The notes: generated from the sequence alone by a model not told the origin. A DNA stretch of 47,501 nucleotides from Enterobacter sp. Ag1 (GCA_000277545.1 AKXM01000017.1:1-47501), one strand, 5' to 3'; numbered from the stretch's first letter, positions 19,985 to 32,400 are shown. Numbers and translations: made by a program.

Positions 19985-20842
19985 TTGCTGAAGTATCGCC
20001 TGATTTCCGCGTTTATTATGATTCCCGTTGTCATCGCGGCGCTGTTTTGGCTTCCGCCAGTAGGATTTGCGATTGCTACGCTGGTGATTTGTATGCTGGC
20101 CGCATGGGAATGGGGGCAACTCGCCGGTTTTGTTGCGCGTTCGCAACGTGTCTGGTTGGCGGTGCTATGTGGTCTGTTGCTTGCCGTCATGCTGATTTCG
20201 TTGCCGGAGTATCGGCATTCGGTGCATTTGCCGATAATCGAATTCTCACTCTGGGCATCGCTAGTGTGGTGGGTAGCGGCGCTGTTGCTGGTTCTGTTCT
20301 ATCCGGCTTCTGCGGCGCTGTGGCGTAATTCCAAACCGCTTCGCCTGGTCTTTGGCCTGCTGACCATTGTTCCCTTCTTCTGGGGCATGGTAGCGTTGCG
20401 CAGCTGGCATTATGATATTAACCACTACAGCGGCTCTGTTTGGTTACTGTATGTGATGTTCCTGGTCTGGGGCGCAGACTCTGGCGCTTATGTCTTCGGG
20501 AAGATGTTTGGCAAACATAAACTTGCGCCAAAGGTTTCTCCTGGCAAGACCTGGCAAGGGTTTATTGGTGGCCTTGCGACTTCTGCCGTCATCTCGTTGT
20601 TGTTCGGCATGTGGGCGAATTTGAACGTGGCGCCTGTTGTTCTGCTAACCTGTTCCATTGTTGCCGCGCTGGCTTCCGTTTTAGGTGATTTGACCGAAAG
20701 TATGTTCAAACGCGAAGCAGGGATTAAAGATAGTGGTCACCTTATCCCGGGACATGGTGGTATTCTTGACCGCATTGACAGCCTGACAGCGGCAGTGCCG
20801 GTGTTTGCCTGTCTGCTGCTTCTGGTATTCAGGACGATTTAA
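19985..20842 (+). CDS. cdsA: Phosphatidate cytidylyltransferase (CDP-diglyceride synthase)
   Basis: CdsA is an inner-membrane enzyme that makes CDP-diacylglycerol from phosphatidate and CTP, the branch point for all E. coli-type phospholipids. The 285 residues equal E. coli; about eight hydrophobic spans are visible and the signature near the C-terminus ([20 protein letters not shown], then GILDRIDS) holds the metal-binding aspartates. It uses a TTG start at 19985 with GGGGGT upstream, giving [10 protein letters not shown]. It is the second gene of uppS-cdsA-rseP, and rseP begins 11 bases after its stop. Confidence 0.96.
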   Translation: MLKYRLISAFIMIPVVIAALFWLPPVGFAIATLVICMLAAWEWGQLAGFVARSQRVWLAVLCGLLLAVMLISLPEYRHSVHLPIIEFSLWASLVWWVAALLLVLFYPASAALWRNSKPLRLVFGLLTIVPFFWGMVALRSWHYDINHYSGSVWLLYVMFLVWGADSGAYVFGKMFGKHKLAPKVSPGKTWQGFIGGLATSAVISLLFGMWANLNVAPVVLLTCSIVAALASVLGDLTESMFKREAGIKDSGHLIPGHGGILDRIDSLTAAVPVFACLLLLVFRTI

Positions 20843-20853
20843 CGGAAGGTTTT

Positions 20854-22206
20854 ATGTTGAGCATACTCTGGAATTTGGCTGCGTTTATCGTTGCACTGGG
20901 TGTTTTAATTACCGTGCACGAGTTCGGCCATTTTTGGGTTGCTCGCCGCTGTGGCGTTCGTGTGGAACGCTTCTCCATCGGGTTTGGTAAGGCGCTTTGG
21001 CGTCGTACTGACCGTCAGGGAACCGAATTTGTTATCGCGCTGATCCCGCTGGGTGGCTACGTTAAAATGCTGGATGAACGCGTTGAGCCGGTGCTGCCGG
21101 AGATGCGTCATGCTGCTTTTAACAATAAAACGGTTTCTCAGCGAGCGGCGATTATCGCCGCTGGCCCAATCGCTAACTTCATCTTCGCTATCTTTGCCTA
21201 TTGGCTGGTGTTTATCATTGGCATTCCCAGCCTGCGTCCAGTGATCGGTGAAATAACCCCCAACTCTATCGCGGCGGAAGCACAAATTAGCGCCGGCATG
21301 GAACTAAAAGCGATAGATGGTATCGAAACGCCTGATTGGGATGCTGTTCGTTTAGCTTTAATCGGTAAGATTGGCGATGCGAGCGCGAGAGTGTCTTATG
21401 CGCCGTTTGGGACAAATCAAACGCGTGATGTCACCCTTGATCTAAGCCATTGGCAGTTTGAGCCTGATAAGCAGGATCCGGTCGTATCACTTGGATTCAG
21501 GCCCCGTGGTCCGCAAATTGAAAACGTGCTGGACGAAGTTCAGCCGCAGTCCGCGGCCAATAAGGCAGGTTTGCAAGCGGGGGACAGGATCGTTAAAGTC
21601 AACGGTCAGCCACTCCTTCAATGGAGTGAGTTTGTTAACCTGGTGCGTGACAATCCAGGTCAGCCGCTAGCCTTAGAGATTGAAAGACAGGGGAGCCCCT
21701 TGTCTTTGACGCTGATACCGGATACAAAACCGGGTAAAGCGAAGGCAGAAGGGTTTGCAGGGGTAGTACCTAAAATTATCCCGCTGCCCGACGAGTACAA
21801 AACAGTGCGTCAGTATGGGCCGTTTACCGCTGTAGCAGAAGCCACGGATAAAACCTGGCAACTGATGAAGCTGACGGTCAACATGCTGGGGAAATTAATA
21901 ACCGGTGATGTAAAACTGAACAACCTCAGTGGGCCAATCTCCATAGCTCAAGGGGCAGGTATGTCGGCGGAATATGGGTTAATTTACTTTCTGATGTTCC
22001 TGGCGCTTATCAGCGTCAACTTAGGGATCATTAACCTGTTTCCTCTTCCCGTCCTTGACGGCGGGCACTTGCTCTTTTTGGCGGTTGAGAAACTGAAAGG
22101 CACTCCGGTTTCCGAGCGAGTTCAGGACTTCAGTTATCGCATTGGCTCTATTTTGCTGGTGCTATTAATGGGGCTTGCACTTTTCAATGATTTCTCTCGT
22201 TTATAG
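20854..22206 (+). CDS. rseP: Sigma-E site-2 protease RseP
   Basis: RseP is an intramembrane zinc metalloprotease that cuts the anti-sigma factor RseA after DegS, releasing sigma-E; it also clears signal-peptide remnants. The zinc motif HEFGH is at residues 22-26 in the first transmembrane span, and the third ligand lies in [14 protein letters not shown] (near 402). Two periplasmic PDZ domains lie between (about 115-200 and 210-300; the second includes [17 protein letters not shown]). The 450 residues equal E. coli. GGAAGG precedes the ATG. Its 3' end contains a weak sigma-E-like sequence ahead of bamA. Confidence 0.97.
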   Translation: MLSILWNLAAFIVALGVLITVHEFGHFWVARRCGVRVERFSIGFGKALWRRTDRQGTEFVIALIPLGGYVKMLDERVEPVLPEMRHAAFNNKTVSQRAAIIAAGPIANFIFAIFAYWLVFIIGIPSLRPVIGEITPNSIAAEAQISAGMELKAIDGIETPDWDAVRLALIGKIGDASARVSYAPFGTNQTRDVTLDLSHWQFEPDKQDPVVSLGFRPRGPQIENVLDEVQPQSAANKAGLQAGDRIVKVNGQPLLQWSEFVNLVRDNPGQPLALEIERQGSPLSLTLIPDTKPGKAKAEGFAGVVPKIIPLPDEYKTVRQYGPFTAVAEATDKTWQLMKLTVNMLGKLITGDVKLNNLSGPISIAQGAGMSAEYGLIYFLMFLALISVNLGIINLFPLPVLDGGHLLFLAVEKLKGTPVSERVQDFSYRIGSILLVLLMGLALFNDFSRL

Positions 22207-22239
22207 AGAGAATTAGGTTAGGAAGAACGCATAACAACG

Positions 22240-24645
22240 ATGGCGATGAAAAAGCTCCTCATAGCGACGCTGCTGTTTAGCAGCGCCACCGTATACGGTG
22301 CAGACGGGTTCGTGGTGAAAGACATTCATTTCGAAGGCCTGCAGCGAGTCGCCGTCGGTGCGGCCCTCCTCAGTATGCCGGTGCGCGTAGGCGACACCGT
22401 CTCTGACGAGGATATCAGTAATACAATCCGCTCACTGTTTGCCACCGGCAACTTTGAGGATGTGCGAGTTCTGCGTGATGGTAATACGCTGCTTGTGCAG
22501 GTCAAAGAGCGTCCAACCATTGCCAGCATCACCTTCTCCGGCAACAAGTCGGTGAAAGATGACATGCTGAAGCAGAACCTTGAAGCTTCCGGGGTACGCG
22601 TGGGGGAATCCCTCGACCGCACGACCCTGGGCGACATCGAGAAAGGGCTGGAAGATTTCTACTACAGCGTCGGGAAATACAGCGCCAGCGTCAAAGCTGT
22701 CGTCACGCCGCTGCCGCGTAACCGTGTTGACCTAAAACTGGTGTTCCAGGAAGGCGTCTCCGCAAAAATCCAGCAGATCAACATCGTCGGTAACCACGCG
22801 TTTACCACGGATGAGCTGATCTCCCGTTTCCAACTGCGTGATGAAGTGCCGTGGTGGAACGTTGTCGGCGATCGTAAATACCAGAAGCAAAAGCTGGCGG
22901 GTGACCTTGAAACCCTGCGTAGCTACTATCTGGATCGCGGCTATGCGCGTTTCAATATTGACTCCACGCAGGTTAGCCTGACGCCGGATAAGAAAAGCAT
23001 TTATGTGACCATCAACATCACCGAAGGCGAGCAGTACAAGATCGCCGGCGTGGATGTGAAAGGCAATCTGGCCGGGCATTCTGCGGAAATTGAAAGCCTG
23101 ACTAAGATGCAGCCGGGTGAGCTGTATAACGGCACCAAAGTCACTAAAATGGAAGACGACATTAAGAAACTGCTGGGTCGCTATGGTTACGCCTATCCGC
23201 GCGTACAGACTCAGCCAGAAATTAATGACGCTGACAAAACCGTGAAGCTGCACGTTAACGTCGACTCCGGTAACCGTTACTACGTGCGTAAGATCCGCTT
23301 TGAAGGCAACGACACCAGTAAAGATGCCGTTCTGCGCCGTGAAATGCGCCAGATGGAAGGGGCGTGGCTGGGCAGCAACCTTGTTGATGCCGGTAAAGAA
23401 CGTCTGAACCGCTTGGGTTACTTCGAGACCGTCGATGTGGACACCCAGCGCGTATCCGGCAGCCCGGATCAGGTTGACGTTGTCTATAAAGTGAAAGAGC
23501 GTAACACCGGCAGTTTCAACTTCGGTGTTGGCTACGGTACTGAAAGCGGTGTGAGCTTCCAGGTCGGTGTTCAGCAGGATAACTGGTTGGGTACAGGCTA
23601 CTCGGTTGGGATCAGCGGCACCAAAAACGATTACCAGACCTACGCGGAACTGTCAGCGACCGATCCGTACTTTACGGTGGATGGTGTTAGCCTTGGTGGT
23701 CGTATCTTCTTCAACGACTTTAAAGCTGATGACGCGGACCTGTCTGACTACACCAACAAGAGCTACGGGCTGGATACAACACTGGGCTTCCCGGTGAATG
23801 AATACAACACGCTGCGCCTTGGTTTGGGTTACGTGCATAACGACCTGTCGAACATGCAGCCGCAGATAGCTATGTGGCGCTACCTGGATTCTGTGGGTCA
23901 GCACCCAACTATGAATGCCAACGACAACAGTTTCTCGGCAGATGACTTCACTCTGAACTATGGTTGGACATACAGCAACCTTGACCGCGGTTACTTCCCG
24001 ACGGATGGTTCTCGCGTCAACCTGAATGGTAAAGTCACCATTCCGGGTTCCGATAACGAGTTCTACAAAGTGACGTTAGATACGGCGAGTTATTTCCCGA
24101 TCAATGACAATCATACGTGGGTTGTGCTGGGTCGTACCCGTTGGGGTTACGGCGATGGTCTGGGTGGTAAAGAACTGCCGTTCTACGAGAACTTCTATGC
24201 CGGTGGTTCCAGCACCGTGCGTGGTTTCCAGTCAAACAACATTGGTCCAAAAGCCGCTTATTACGGCCCGAACCAGCGTAACTGTGGCACTGGTACTGTG
24301 TGTAACTCTAACGATGCGGTGGGCGGTAACGCCATGGGTGTGGCCAGCCTTGAGCTGATTACCCCGACGCCGTTCCTGAGTGAGAAGTACGCAAACTCTG
24401 TTCGTACTTCCCTGTTTGTCGATGCAGGTACCGTTTGGGATACCAAATGGGAGAACACCGACGCGACCAGAGCGGCAGGTATACCTGATTACAGCACGCC
24501 AAGTAACATCCGTATGTCTGCAGGTATTGCGCTGCAGTGGATGTCGCCTCTGGGGCCGCTGGTCTTCTCTTATGCTCAGCCGTATAAGAAATATGATGGA
24601 GACAAGGCAGAACAGTTCCAGTTTAACATTGGTAAAACCTGGTAA
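22240..24645 (+). CDS. bamA: Outer membrane protein assembly factor BamA
   Basis: BamA is the essential core of the BAM complex that folds and inserts outer-membrane beta-barrel proteins. It has a signal peptide ending near VYG-ADGF (about 20 residues), five POTRA domains (about 24-420) and a 16-strand barrel (about 425-801). The loop-6 motif VRGFQSN is present and the C-terminal residues end in FQFNIGKTW, an aromatic beta-signal. It has 801 residues against 810 in E. coli; much of the shortening lies in the extracellular loop after [13 protein letters not shown], which still has a cysteine pair (CGTGTVC). It begins 33 bases after rseP and is followed by its partner chaperone gene skp. Confidence 0.97.
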   Translation: MAMKKLLIATLLFSSATVYGADGFVVKDIHFEGLQRVAVGAALLSMPVRVGDTVSDEDISNTIRSLFATGNFEDVRVLRDGNTLLVQVKERPTIASITFSGNKSVKDDMLKQNLEASGVRVGESLDRTTLGDIEKGLEDFYYSVGKYSASVKAVVTPLPRNRVDLKLVFQEGVSAKIQQINIVGNHAFTTDELISRFQLRDEVPWWNVVGDRKYQKQKLAGDLETLRSYYLDRGYARFNIDSTQVSLTPDKKSIYVTINITEGEQYKIAGVDVKGNLAGHSAEIESLTKMQPGELYNGTKVTKMEDDIKKLLGRYGYAYPRVQTQPEINDADKTVKLHVNVDSGNRYYVRKIRFEGNDTSKDAVLRREMRQMEGAWLGSNLVDAGKERLNRLGYFETVDVDTQRVSGSPDQVDVVYKVKERNTGSFNFGVGYGTESGVSFQVGVQQDNWLGTGYSVGISGTKNDYQTYAELSATDPYFTVDGVSLGGRIFFNDFKADDADLSDYTNKSYGLDTTLGFPVNEYNTLRLGLGYVHNDLSNMQPQIAMWRYLDSVGQHPTMNANDNSFSADDFTLNYGWTYSNLDRGYFPTDGSRVNLNGKVTIPGSDNEFYKVTLDTASYFPINDNHTWVVLGRTRWGYGDGLGGKELPFYENFYAGGSSTVRGFQSNNIGPKAAYYGPNQRNCGTGTVCNSNDAVGGNAMGVASLELITPTPFLSEKYANSVRTSLFVDAGTVWDTKWENTDATRAAGIPDYSTPSNIRMSAGIALQWMSPLGPLVFSYAQPYKKYDGDKAEQFQFNIGKTW

Positions 24646-24769
24646 TTTGTTCTGCGCGATGGAACGCAACAGCAGTGAGGCGCTGCACCTGTTAGCCGTT
24701 TAGTCAGTTGGCAGGTGCTCGCAAAAAAACAGTGTCTTCGGACGCCTATGGGATGGTAAGGAGTTTATA

Positions 24770-25270
24770 GTGAAAAAGTGGTTAGTTGCCGCAGGTCTCG
24801 GGATTGCTATGGTTGCTTCAGCCGGCGCTCAGGCTGCCTCCAGCATCGCAGTAGTTAACATGGGCAACCTGTTCCAACAGGTCGCACAAAATACCGGTGT
24901 TTCTAAAACCCTGGAAAATGAGTTCAAAGGCCGCGCCAGCGAACTGCAGGGAATGGAAAACGATCTGCAATCCAAAATGCAGCGCCTGCAGCGCGATGGT
25001 TCAACCATGAAAGCTTCAGATCGCAGCAAAATGGAAAAAGACGTCATGGCTCAGCGCCAGTCGTTCTCCGAAAAAGCACAGGCTTTTGAGCAGGATCGTA
25101 ACCGTCGTTCCAACGAAGAGCGCAGCAAACTGGTTACTCGTATCCAGGCCGCTGTGAAGAAAGTTGCAGACGATAAAGGCTATGATGTTGTTCTGGATGC
25201 AAACACCGTTGCTTACGCAGGTAACGACGTTAAAGACATCACTGCAGACGTACTGAAACAGGTTAAATAA
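24770..25270 (+). CDS. skp: Periplasmic chaperone Skp
   Basis: Skp is a trimeric, jellyfish-shaped periplasmic chaperone that holds unfolded outer-membrane proteins on the way to BamA. A signal peptide ([19 protein letters not shown], cleavage near AQA) is followed by the trimerisation strand [15 protein letters not shown] and long charged coiled-coil tentacles (about 45-125). The 166 residues compare with 161 in E. coli. It starts with GTG at 24770, preceded by AAGGAG. It is followed by lpxD after only 3 bases, so it is co-translated with the lipid A genes. Confidence 0.96.
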   Translation: MKKWLVAAGLGIAMVASAGAQAASSIAVVNMGNLFQQVAQNTGVSKTLENEFKGRASELQGMENDLQSKMQRLQRDGSTMKASDRSKMEKDVMAQRQSFSEKAQAFEQDRNRRSNEERSKLVTRIQAAVKKVADDKGYDVVLDANTVAYAGNDVKDITADVLKQVK

Positions 25271-25273
25271 GTA

Positions 25274-26299
25274 ATGTCTTCAATTCGACTGGCTGAATTA
25301 GCCCAGCAGTTGGATGCAGAATTGCACGGTGATGGCGATATCGTCATCACCGGCGTTGCATCTATGCAAACTGCCCAGTCTGGCCACATTACGTTCATGG
25401 TTAACCCTCGCTATCGTGAACAGCTGGCTGTCTGCCAGGCTTCTGCCGTCGTGATGACCGAAGCCGACCTTCCATACGCTAAGAGCGCGGCGCTGGTAGT
25501 GAAGAATCCCTACCTGACCTATGCCCGTATGGCCCAAATTCTTGATACCACGCCTCAGCCTGCAAGCAATATTGCGCCAAGCGCAGCTGTTGATGCGACC
25601 GCGAGGCTTGGTCAAAATGTTTCTATCGGCGCAAATGCCGTTATCGAATCAGGCGTTGAGCTGGGCGATAACGTGGTGATCGGCGCTGGCTGCTTTGTAG
25701 GAAAAAATACCAAAATCGGCGCGGGTAGCCGTTTATGGGCCAATGTCTCCATCTATCACAACATCGAAATCGGTGCTCAGTGCTTGATTCAGTCCAGCAC
25801 GGTGATTGGGTCAGATGGTTTTGGCTACGCTAACGATCGCGGTAACTGGGTGAAAATTCCTCAGCTAGGCCGGGTCATTATTGGCGATCGCGTTGAAATT
25901 GGTGCCTGTACGACAATCGATCGCGGCGCCCTGGATGACACGATCATCGGCAATGGTGTTATCATTGATAACCAGTGCCAGATTGCACATAACGTTGTGA
26001 TTGGCGACAATACTGCGGTTGCGGGTGGCGTTATCATGGCGGGCAGCCTTAAAATTGGCCGTTACTGCATGATTGGTGGTGCCAGCGTAATCAACGGCCA
26101 TATGGAAATCTGTGACAAGGTGACCGTGACAGGAATGGGAATGGTGATGCGTCCAATCACTGAACCGGGAGTTTACTCTTCGGGGATCCCGCTCCAACCG
26201 AACAAAGCGTGGCGTAAAACCGCCGCCCTGGTGATGAACATCGATGAGATGAGCAAACGCTTAAAAGCCATCGAACGTAAGGTCAATCAACAAGACTGA
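25274..26299 (+). CDS. lpxD: UDP-3-O-(3-hydroxymyristoyl)glucosamine N-acyltransferase
   Basis: LpxD is the third enzyme of lipid A synthesis and adds the N-linked 3-hydroxymyristoyl chain from acyl-ACP to UDP-3-O-acylglucosamine. The 341 residues equal E. coli. An N-terminal uridine-binding domain (about 1-100) precedes a left-handed beta-helix of hexapeptide repeats (about 105-290) with the catalytic histidine in [11 protein letters not shown] (near 239), and a C-terminal helical tail. The ATG lies 3 bases after the skp stop. Confidence 0.97.
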   Translation: MSSIRLAELAQQLDAELHGDGDIVITGVASMQTAQSGHITFMVNPRYREQLAVCQASAVVMTEADLPYAKSAALVVKNPYLTYARMAQILDTTPQPASNIAPSAAVDATARLGQNVSIGANAVIESGVELGDNVVIGAGCFVGKNTKIGAGSRLWANVSIYHNIEIGAQCLIQSSTVIGSDGFGYANDRGNWVKIPQLGRVIIGDRVEIGACTTIDRGALDDTIIGNGVIIDNQCQIAHNVVIGDNTAVAGGVIMAGSLKIGRYCMIGGASVINGHMEICDKVTVTGMGMVMRPITEPGVYSSGIPLQPNKAWRKTAALVMNIDEMSKRLKAIERKVNQQD

Positions 26300-26447
26300 T
26301 CGTCGCCTGCTCCCGGCGCTGCCGTGTTTCCGGCCATTAGGGCTGGAGCGTAAGCCGCGCTTTTTGATTTGCGGCCTGCTGGCATTCTTTGATTGCCGCA
26401 GGCCGTGTTATTATTGTCATTTAGAATATTTAGACAGGAAGAGTATT

Positions 26448-26903
26448 TTGACAACTGACACTCATACTCTGCACATTGAAGAGATTTTAGAGCTTCTGCC
26501 GCACCGTTATCCGTTCTTGCTGGTTGATCGCGTGCTGGATTTTGAAGAAGGTCGTTTTCTGCGCGCAGTAAAAAATGTCTCTGTAAATGAGCCGTTTTTC
26601 CAGGGGCACTTCCCTAGTAAGCCGATTTTCCCGGGCGTATTGATCCTGGAAGCGATGGCACAGGCTACCGGTATTCTTGCATTTAAAAGCGTGGGTAAAC
26701 TTGAGCCGGGTGAACTGTATTACTTTGCTGGCATCGATGAAGCGCGCTTTAAGCGCCCTGTTGTGCCTGGCGATCAGATGATTATGGAAGTGACCTTTGA
26801 GAAAACTCGTCGTGGTTTGACGCGTTTCAAAGGCGTCGCAATTGTTGACGGCAAGATTGTCTGCGAAGCGACCATGATGTGTGCACGCAGCCGGGAGGCA
26901 TAA
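26448..26903 (+). CDS. fabZ: 3-Hydroxyacyl-[acyl-carrier-protein] dehydratase FabZ
   Basis: FabZ dehydrates 3-hydroxyacyl-ACP in fatty-acid elongation, competing with LpxA/LpxD for 3-hydroxymyristoyl-ACP, so its place among the lpx genes is meaningful. It is a hotdog-fold protein with active-site histidine in [14 protein letters not shown] (about residue 54) and glutamate in LILEAMAQ (about 68). A TTG start at 26448, behind AGGAAGAG, gives [13 protein letters not shown] and 151 residues as in E. coli. The open frame reaches upstream to 26364 without family support. Confidence 0.96.
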   Translation: MTTDTHTLHIEEILELLPHRYPFLLVDRVLDFEEGRFLRAVKNVSVNEPFFQGHFPSKPIFPGVLILEAMAQATGILAFKSVGKLEPGELYYFAGIDEARFKRPVVPGDQMIMEVTFEKTRRGLTRFKGVAIVDGKIVCEATMMCARSREA

Positions 26904-26906
26904 TAC

Positions 26907-27695
26907 GTGATTGATAAGTCCGCCTTTATTCATCCAACCGCTATTGTGGAAGAAGGTGCCGTCATTGGCGCTAACGTTCACATTGGCCCGTTTTGTCTCG
27001 TAGGTCCAAACGTTGAAATCGGCGAAGGCACGGTTCTGAAATCTCATGTTGTCGTCAATGGTCACACCAAAATTGGCCGTGACAATGAGATCTACCAGTT
27101 CGCGTCTATCGGTGAAGTTAACCAGGATCTGAAATATGCGGGTGAGCCAACTCGCGTGGAAATTGGCGACCGCAACCGCATTCGCGAAAGCGTCACCATC
27201 CATCGCGGCACGGTGCAAGATGCTGGATTAACGAAGGTGGGAAGCGACAACCTGCTGATGATCAATGCGCACGTTGCGCATGATTGCCAGATTGGCGATC
27301 GCGTTATCCTCGCGAACAACGCAACGCTTGCGGGTCACGTACAAATCGGGGATCACGCCATCATCGGTGGAATGACTGCGGTGCATCAGTTCTGCATCAT
27401 CGGTGCCCACGTGATGGTTGGCGGCTGTTCCGGCGTTGCTCAGGATGTTCCACCTTACGTTATCGCACAGGGCAACCATGCGACGCCGTTTGGTGTGAAC
27501 ATTGAAGGCCTGAAGCGTCGCGGTTTCAGCAAAGAAGCGCTGCACGCTATTCGCAACGCCTACAAGATCCTCTATCGCAGCGGCAAGACGCTTGAAGAGG
27601 CGAAGCCGGAAATTGCTGAAATTGCAGCTCAGCATCCGGAAGTGAATGCATTTATTGAATTCTTTGCCCGCTCCACGCGCGGTTTGATTCGTTAA
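26907..27695 (+). CDS. lpxA: UDP-N-acetylglucosamine acyltransferase LpxA
   Basis: LpxA makes the first step of lipid A synthesis, transferring 3-hydroxymyristoyl from ACP to the 3-OH of UDP-GlcNAc. The 262 residues equal E. coli. It is a hexapeptide-repeat beta-helix (about 1-185) with catalytic histidine in NAHVAHDC (H125) and a C-terminal helical domain with GLKRRGFS. It starts with GTG at 26907, three bases after the fabZ stop, and its stop overlaps the lpxB ATG by one base (TAATG). Confidence 0.97.
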   Translation: MIDKSAFIHPTAIVEEGAVIGANVHIGPFCLVGPNVEIGEGTVLKSHVVVNGHTKIGRDNEIYQFASIGEVNQDLKYAGEPTRVEIGDRNRIRESVTIHRGTVQDAGLTKVGSDNLLMINAHVAHDCQIGDRVILANNATLAGHVQIGDHAIIGGMTAVHQFCIIGAHVMVGGCSGVAQDVPPYVIAQGNHATPFGVNIEGLKRRGFSKEALHAIRNAYKILYRSGKTLEEAKPEIAEIAAQHPEVNAFIEFFARSTRGLIR

Positions 27696-28843
27696 TGAAG
27701 CCTGGTCGTCCCCTTACGATTGCCCTGGTCGCCGGAGAAACCTCCGGCGATATTCTTGGTGCCGGACTTATTCGCGAACTGAAAGCTCGCGTGCCTGATG
27801 CTCGCTTTGTTGGCGTGGCCGGGCCGCTTATGCAGGCTGAAGGTTGTGAAGCCTGGTATGAAATGGAAGAGCTTGCGGTCATGGGCATCGTTGAAGTGCT
27901 TGGCCGTTTACGTCGCCTGCTGCAGATCCGCAGCGATCTCACGAAGCGCTTCACCGAGCTGCAGCCCGACGTCTTTGTCGGCATTGATGCGCCGGATTTC
28001 AATATCACACTTGAAGGCAACCTCAAGAAACAAGGGATCCGTACGATCCACTACGTCAGTCCGTCCGTTTGGGCATGGCGACAAAAACGCGTTTTCAAAA
28101 TTGGCAGAGCGACCGATCTGGTATTGGCTTTTCTGCCTTTCGAAAAAGCGTTTTACGACCGGTTTAATGTACCGTGTCGCTTCATCGGGCATACCATGGC
28201 GGATGCCATGCCGCTCGATCCGGATAAAAACGCAGCGCGTGCGACGTTAGGCATTGCGGCAGATGCAAAATGCCTGGCGTTGTTGCCCGGCAGTCGCGGC
28301 GCTGAAGTCGAAATGCTTAGCGCAGACTTCCTCAGAACAGCGCAATTGCTTCGTAAGCGTTGGCCTGCACTGGAAGTCGTGGTGCCACTGGTGAATGCAA
28401 AGCGTCGTGAGCAGTTCGAAAAGATTAAAGCTGAGATTGCCCCCGAACTGCATGTACATCTGCTGGACGGAAAAGCACGTGAAGCGATGATTGCCAGTGA
28501 CGCGGCGCTTCTGGCCTCCGGCACGGCTGCGCTTGAATGTATGTTGGCCAAATGCCCGATGGTGGTTGGCTATCGCATGAAGCCGTTCACGTTCTGGCTG
28601 GCGAAGCGGCTGGTGAAAACCGATTACGTTTCCCTGCCAAATTTACTGGCAGGCCGCGAGCTGGTTAAAGAGCTGCTGCAAAACGAATGTGAGCCTATCG
28701 GGCTTGCCTGTGCGCTGGAGCCGTTGCTGGAAGACGGTGCCGTCAGCCATCAGATGCATGACACCTTCCGGGATTTGCATCAGCAGATCCGTTGTAATGC
28801 GGACAAGCAGGCGGCGGACGCCGTGCTGGAGCTGGCTCAATGA
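27695..28843 (+). CDS. lpxB: Lipid-A-disaccharide synthase
   Basis: LpxB is a family-19 glycosyltransferase at the inner face of the inner membrane that joins UDP-2,3-diacylglucosamine and lipid X to form the lipid A disaccharide. The 382 residues equal E. coli. Conserved blocks are [14 protein letters not shown] (about 12-25), [19 protein letters not shown] and [11 protein letters not shown], which form the two Rossmann lobes. Its start overlaps the lpxA stop and its own stop overlaps the rnhB start (ATGA), so translation is coupled along this part of the operon. Confidence 0.97.
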   Translation: MKPGRPLTIALVAGETSGDILGAGLIRELKARVPDARFVGVAGPLMQAEGCEAWYEMEELAVMGIVEVLGRLRRLLQIRSDLTKRFTELQPDVFVGIDAPDFNITLEGNLKKQGIRTIHYVSPSVWAWRQKRVFKIGRATDLVLAFLPFEKAFYDRFNVPCRFIGHTMADAMPLDPDKNAARATLGIAADAKCLALLPGSRGAEVEMLSADFLRTAQLLRKRWPALEVVVPLVNAKRREQFEKIKAEIAPELHVHLLDGKAREAMIASDAALLASGTAALECMLAKCPMVVGYRMKPFTFWLAKRLVKTDYVSLPNLLAGRELVKELLQNECEPIGLACALEPLLEDGAVSHQMHDTFRDLHQQIRCNADKQAADAVLELAQ

Positions 28844-29436
28844 TCGAATTTGTTTACCCGCATACGCACCTTGTCGCCGGCGTGGATGAAGTAGGGCGCG
28901 GGCCTTTGGTCGGCGCCGTTGTTACTGCAGCTGTGATCCTCGATCCGGCAAAGCCGATTATCGGGCTGGCGGACTCGAAAAAATTATCTGAAAAACGCCG
29001 TCTGGCGCTGTATGACGAAATTGTCGAAAAGGCATTAAGCTGGAGTCTGGGCCGTGCCGAGCCGCACGAGATCGACAATATCAACATTTTGCATGCCACG
29101 ATGCTGGCCATGCAGCGTGCGGTTGCGGGCCTGAATGTTGTGCCTGAATATGTGTTGATTGACGGCAACCGTTGCCCTGTGTTGCCTATGCCGTCGCTGG
29201 CGGTTGTTAAAGGCGACAGCCGGGTGGCAGAAATCAGTGCGGCGTCAATACTTGCCAAAGTCACGCGCGATCGTGAAATGGCCGAACTGGATCTCAGCTT
29301 CCCGCAGTACGGTTTTGCTCAGCACAAGGGCTACCCAACCGCTTTTCATCTCGAAAAGCTGGCCGAGCATGGTGCCACCGAGCACCATCGCCGCAGTTTT
29401 GGCCCCGTCAAACGCGCGCTTGGGCTCGTCTCCTGA
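28840..29436 (+). CDS. rnhB: Ribonuclease HII
   Basis: RNase HII cuts 5' of ribonucleotides embedded in DNA, starting ribonucleotide excision repair. The 198 residues equal E. coli. Catalytic acidic residues are in [13 protein letters not shown] (Asp and Glu near 16-17) and in the VLIDGN and DREMAELD segments. It overlaps lpxB by four bases and leads into dnaE after 34 bases. Confidence 0.96.
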   Translation: MIEFVYPHTHLVAGVDEVGRGPLVGAVVTAAVILDPAKPIIGLADSKKLSEKRRLALYDEIVEKALSWSLGRAEPHEIDNINILHATMLAMQRAVAGLNVVPEYVLIDGNRCPVLPMPSLAVVKGDSRVAEISAASILAKVTRDREMAELDLSFPQYGFAQHKGYPTAFHLEKLAEHGATEHHRRSFGPVKRALGLVS

Positions 29437-29470
29437 GCCTTAGTAGCTGATACAGAGTAATTGGTGAGAG

Positions 29471-32400
29471 ATGGCTGAACCACGTTTCATTCACCTTCGG
29501 GTGCACAGCGACTATTCCATGATTGATGGGCTGGCGAAGACCGGGCCGCTGGTAAAAAAAGCCGCGGCGCTGGGAATGCCTGCTCTCGCTATCACCGATT
29601 TCACCAACCTCTGTGGGTTGGTCAAATTCTATGGTTCCGGCCATGGAGCCGGTATTAAGCCGATCATCGGTGCGGACTTTAACGTTGCCAACGAGCTGTT
29701 AGGCGATGAGCTTAGTCACTTGACGGTGCTGGCTGCAAACAATGAAGGCTATCAAAACCTTACCTTACTGATCTCTCGTGCCTACCAGCGTGGCTACGGC
29801 GCAGCGGGCCCGATTATTGACCGAGAGTGGCTGGTAGAGTTAAACGAAGGGCTAATTCTGCTCTCCGGTGGGCGCATGGGAGATATTGGCAAAAGCCTGC
29901 TTCGTGGAAACCAGCTGCTGGTCGATCAGTGCCTGGAATTCTGGCAGCAGCATTTTGCCGATCGCTTCTATCTGGAACTGATTCGCACCGGTCGGGTGGA
30001 TGAAGAAAACTATCTTCACGCCGCCGTGGCGCTGGCTGACGAACGCGGCTTGCCGGTGGTTGCCACCAACGATGTCCGCTTTATTGATGCCGGCGACTTT
30101 GATGCCCACGAGATCCGAGTGGCGATCCACGATGGCTTCACGCTGGACGATCCTAAGCGCCCGCGTAACTACTCCGCCCAGCAATATATGCGTAGCGAAG
30201 AAGAGATGTGCGAGCTGTTTTCGGACATCCCGGAAGCGCTGGAAAACAGCGTTGAGATTGCCAAGCGCTGTAACGTGACCGTGCGCCTGGGTGAGTACTT
30301 CCTGCCGCAATTCCCGACGGGAGAGATGACCACCGAAGACTTCCTGGTCATGAAATCCAAAGAGGGGCTGGAAGAACGTCTTGAGTTCCTGTTCCCGGAC
30401 CCGGAAGTGCGTGCGCAGAAACGCCCTGAATACGACGAGCGCCTGGATATCGAGCTGCAGGTTATCAACCAGATGGGCTTTCCCGGCTACTTCCTGATCG
30501 TGATGGAGTTTATCCAGTGGTCGAAGGATAACGGCGTGCCGGTCGGGCCTGGGCGTGGTTCAGGTGCGGGGTCGCTGGTGGCCTATGCGCTGAAGATCAC
30601 CGACCTCGACCCGCTTGAGTTTGACCTGCTGTTCGAACGTTTCCTTAACCCGGAACGTGTTTCGATGCCTGACTTCGACGTTGATTTCTGTATGGAAAAA
30701 CGCGACCAGGTGATCGACCACGTTTCCGAGATGTATGGGCGTGAAGCCGTTTCGCAGATCATTACCTTTGGTACGATGGCGGCGAAGGCGGTTATTCGCG
30801 ACGTAGGTCGCGTACTCGGTCACCCTTACGGTTTTGTCGATCGCATTTCCAAACTGGTGCCACCGGATCCCGGCATGACGCTGGCGAAAGCCTTTGAGGC
30901 GGAGCCGCAGCTGCCGGAGATCTACGAAGCTGACGAAGAAGTTAAAGCCCTGATCGACATGGCGCGCAAGCTGGAAGGCGTCACGCGTAACGCCGGTAAG
31001 CATGCCGGGGGCGTGGTTATCGCCCCAACCAAAATTACCGATTTTGCGCCGCTTTATTGTGACGACCAGGGGCAGCATCCGGTTACCCAGTTCGACAAGA
31101 ACGACGTTGAATATGCGGGCCTGGTGAAGTTTGACTTCCTGGGGCTGCGTACGCTGACGATCATCGACTGGGCGCTGAAAATGATCAACCCGCGTCGGGC
31201 AAAACAGGGGCTGGAGCCGATTGATATCGCCGCCATTCCGCTCGACGATAAGAAAAGCTTCGACATGCTGCAGCGCTCGGAAACCACCGCGGTCTTCCAG
31301 CTTGAATCCCGCGGCATGAAAGACCTGATTAAGCGTCTGCAGCCTGACTGCTTCGAAGACATGATCGCCCTTGTGGCACTTTTCCGTCCGGGCCCGCTGC
31401 AGTCGGGGATGGTAGATAACTTCATCGACCGTAAACATGGCCGCGAAGCGATTTCTTATCCGGACGTGGAATGGCAGCACGAAAGCCTGAAGCCGGTACT
31501 GGAGCCTACCTACGGCATCATCCTGTATCAGGAACAGGTTATGCAGATTGCCCAGGTGCTTTCCGGTTATACCCTCGGCGGCGCAGATATGCTGCGTCGT
31601 GCGATGGGTAAAAAGAAACCGGAAGAGATGGCCAAGCAGCGCGGCACCTTTGAAGAGGGCGCAATCAAAAACGGCGTCGACGGCGAGCTGTCGATGAAAA
31701 TCTTTGACCTGGTAGAGAAATTTGCCGGGTACGGATTTAACAAATCTCACTCTGCCGCCTATGCTTTGGTTTCGTATCAGACGCTGTGGCTGAAGGCGCA
31801 CTACCCGGCAGAGTTTATGGCGGCCGTAATGACCGCCGATATGGATAACACCGAGAAAGTGGTGGGCCTGGTGGATGAGTGCTGGCGCATGGGGCTGAAA
31901 GTCCTGTCGCCGGACATTAACTCTGGCCTTTACCATTTCCACGTTAACGATGACGGGGAAATTGTTTACGGCATCGGCGCGATAAAAGGCGTGGGTGAAG
32001 GCCCGATTGAAGCCATTATCGAAGCGCGTAATCAAGGCGGGCATTTCCTCGATCTCTTTGATTTGTGCGCGCGTTCCGATATCAAAAAGCTTAACCGCAG
32101 GGTGCTGGAAAAACTCATTATGTCCGGGGCTTTTGACCGCCTTGGGCCTCACCGCGCGGCGCTGATGAATGCGCTGGGTGATGCGTTAAAAGCAGCTGAT
32201 CAGCACGCGAAAGCGGAAGCTATTGGCCAGGCAGATATGTTCGGCGTTCTGGCCGAAGAGCCTGAGCAGGTCGAAAAGTCCTACGCCAGCGTGATTCCCT
32301 GGCCTGAACAAGTGGTGCTGGAAGGGGAGCGTGAGACGCTCGGACTGTATCTTACCGGTCACCCGATCAACCAGTACCTGAAAGAAATCGAGCGCTATGT

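Noticed and set aside
30560-32152. A 530-codon open frame on the minus strand in dnaE
   Set aside because: It is fully antisense to dnaE, has no ribosome-binding site or recognisable domain, and reflects the GC-rich codon pattern.
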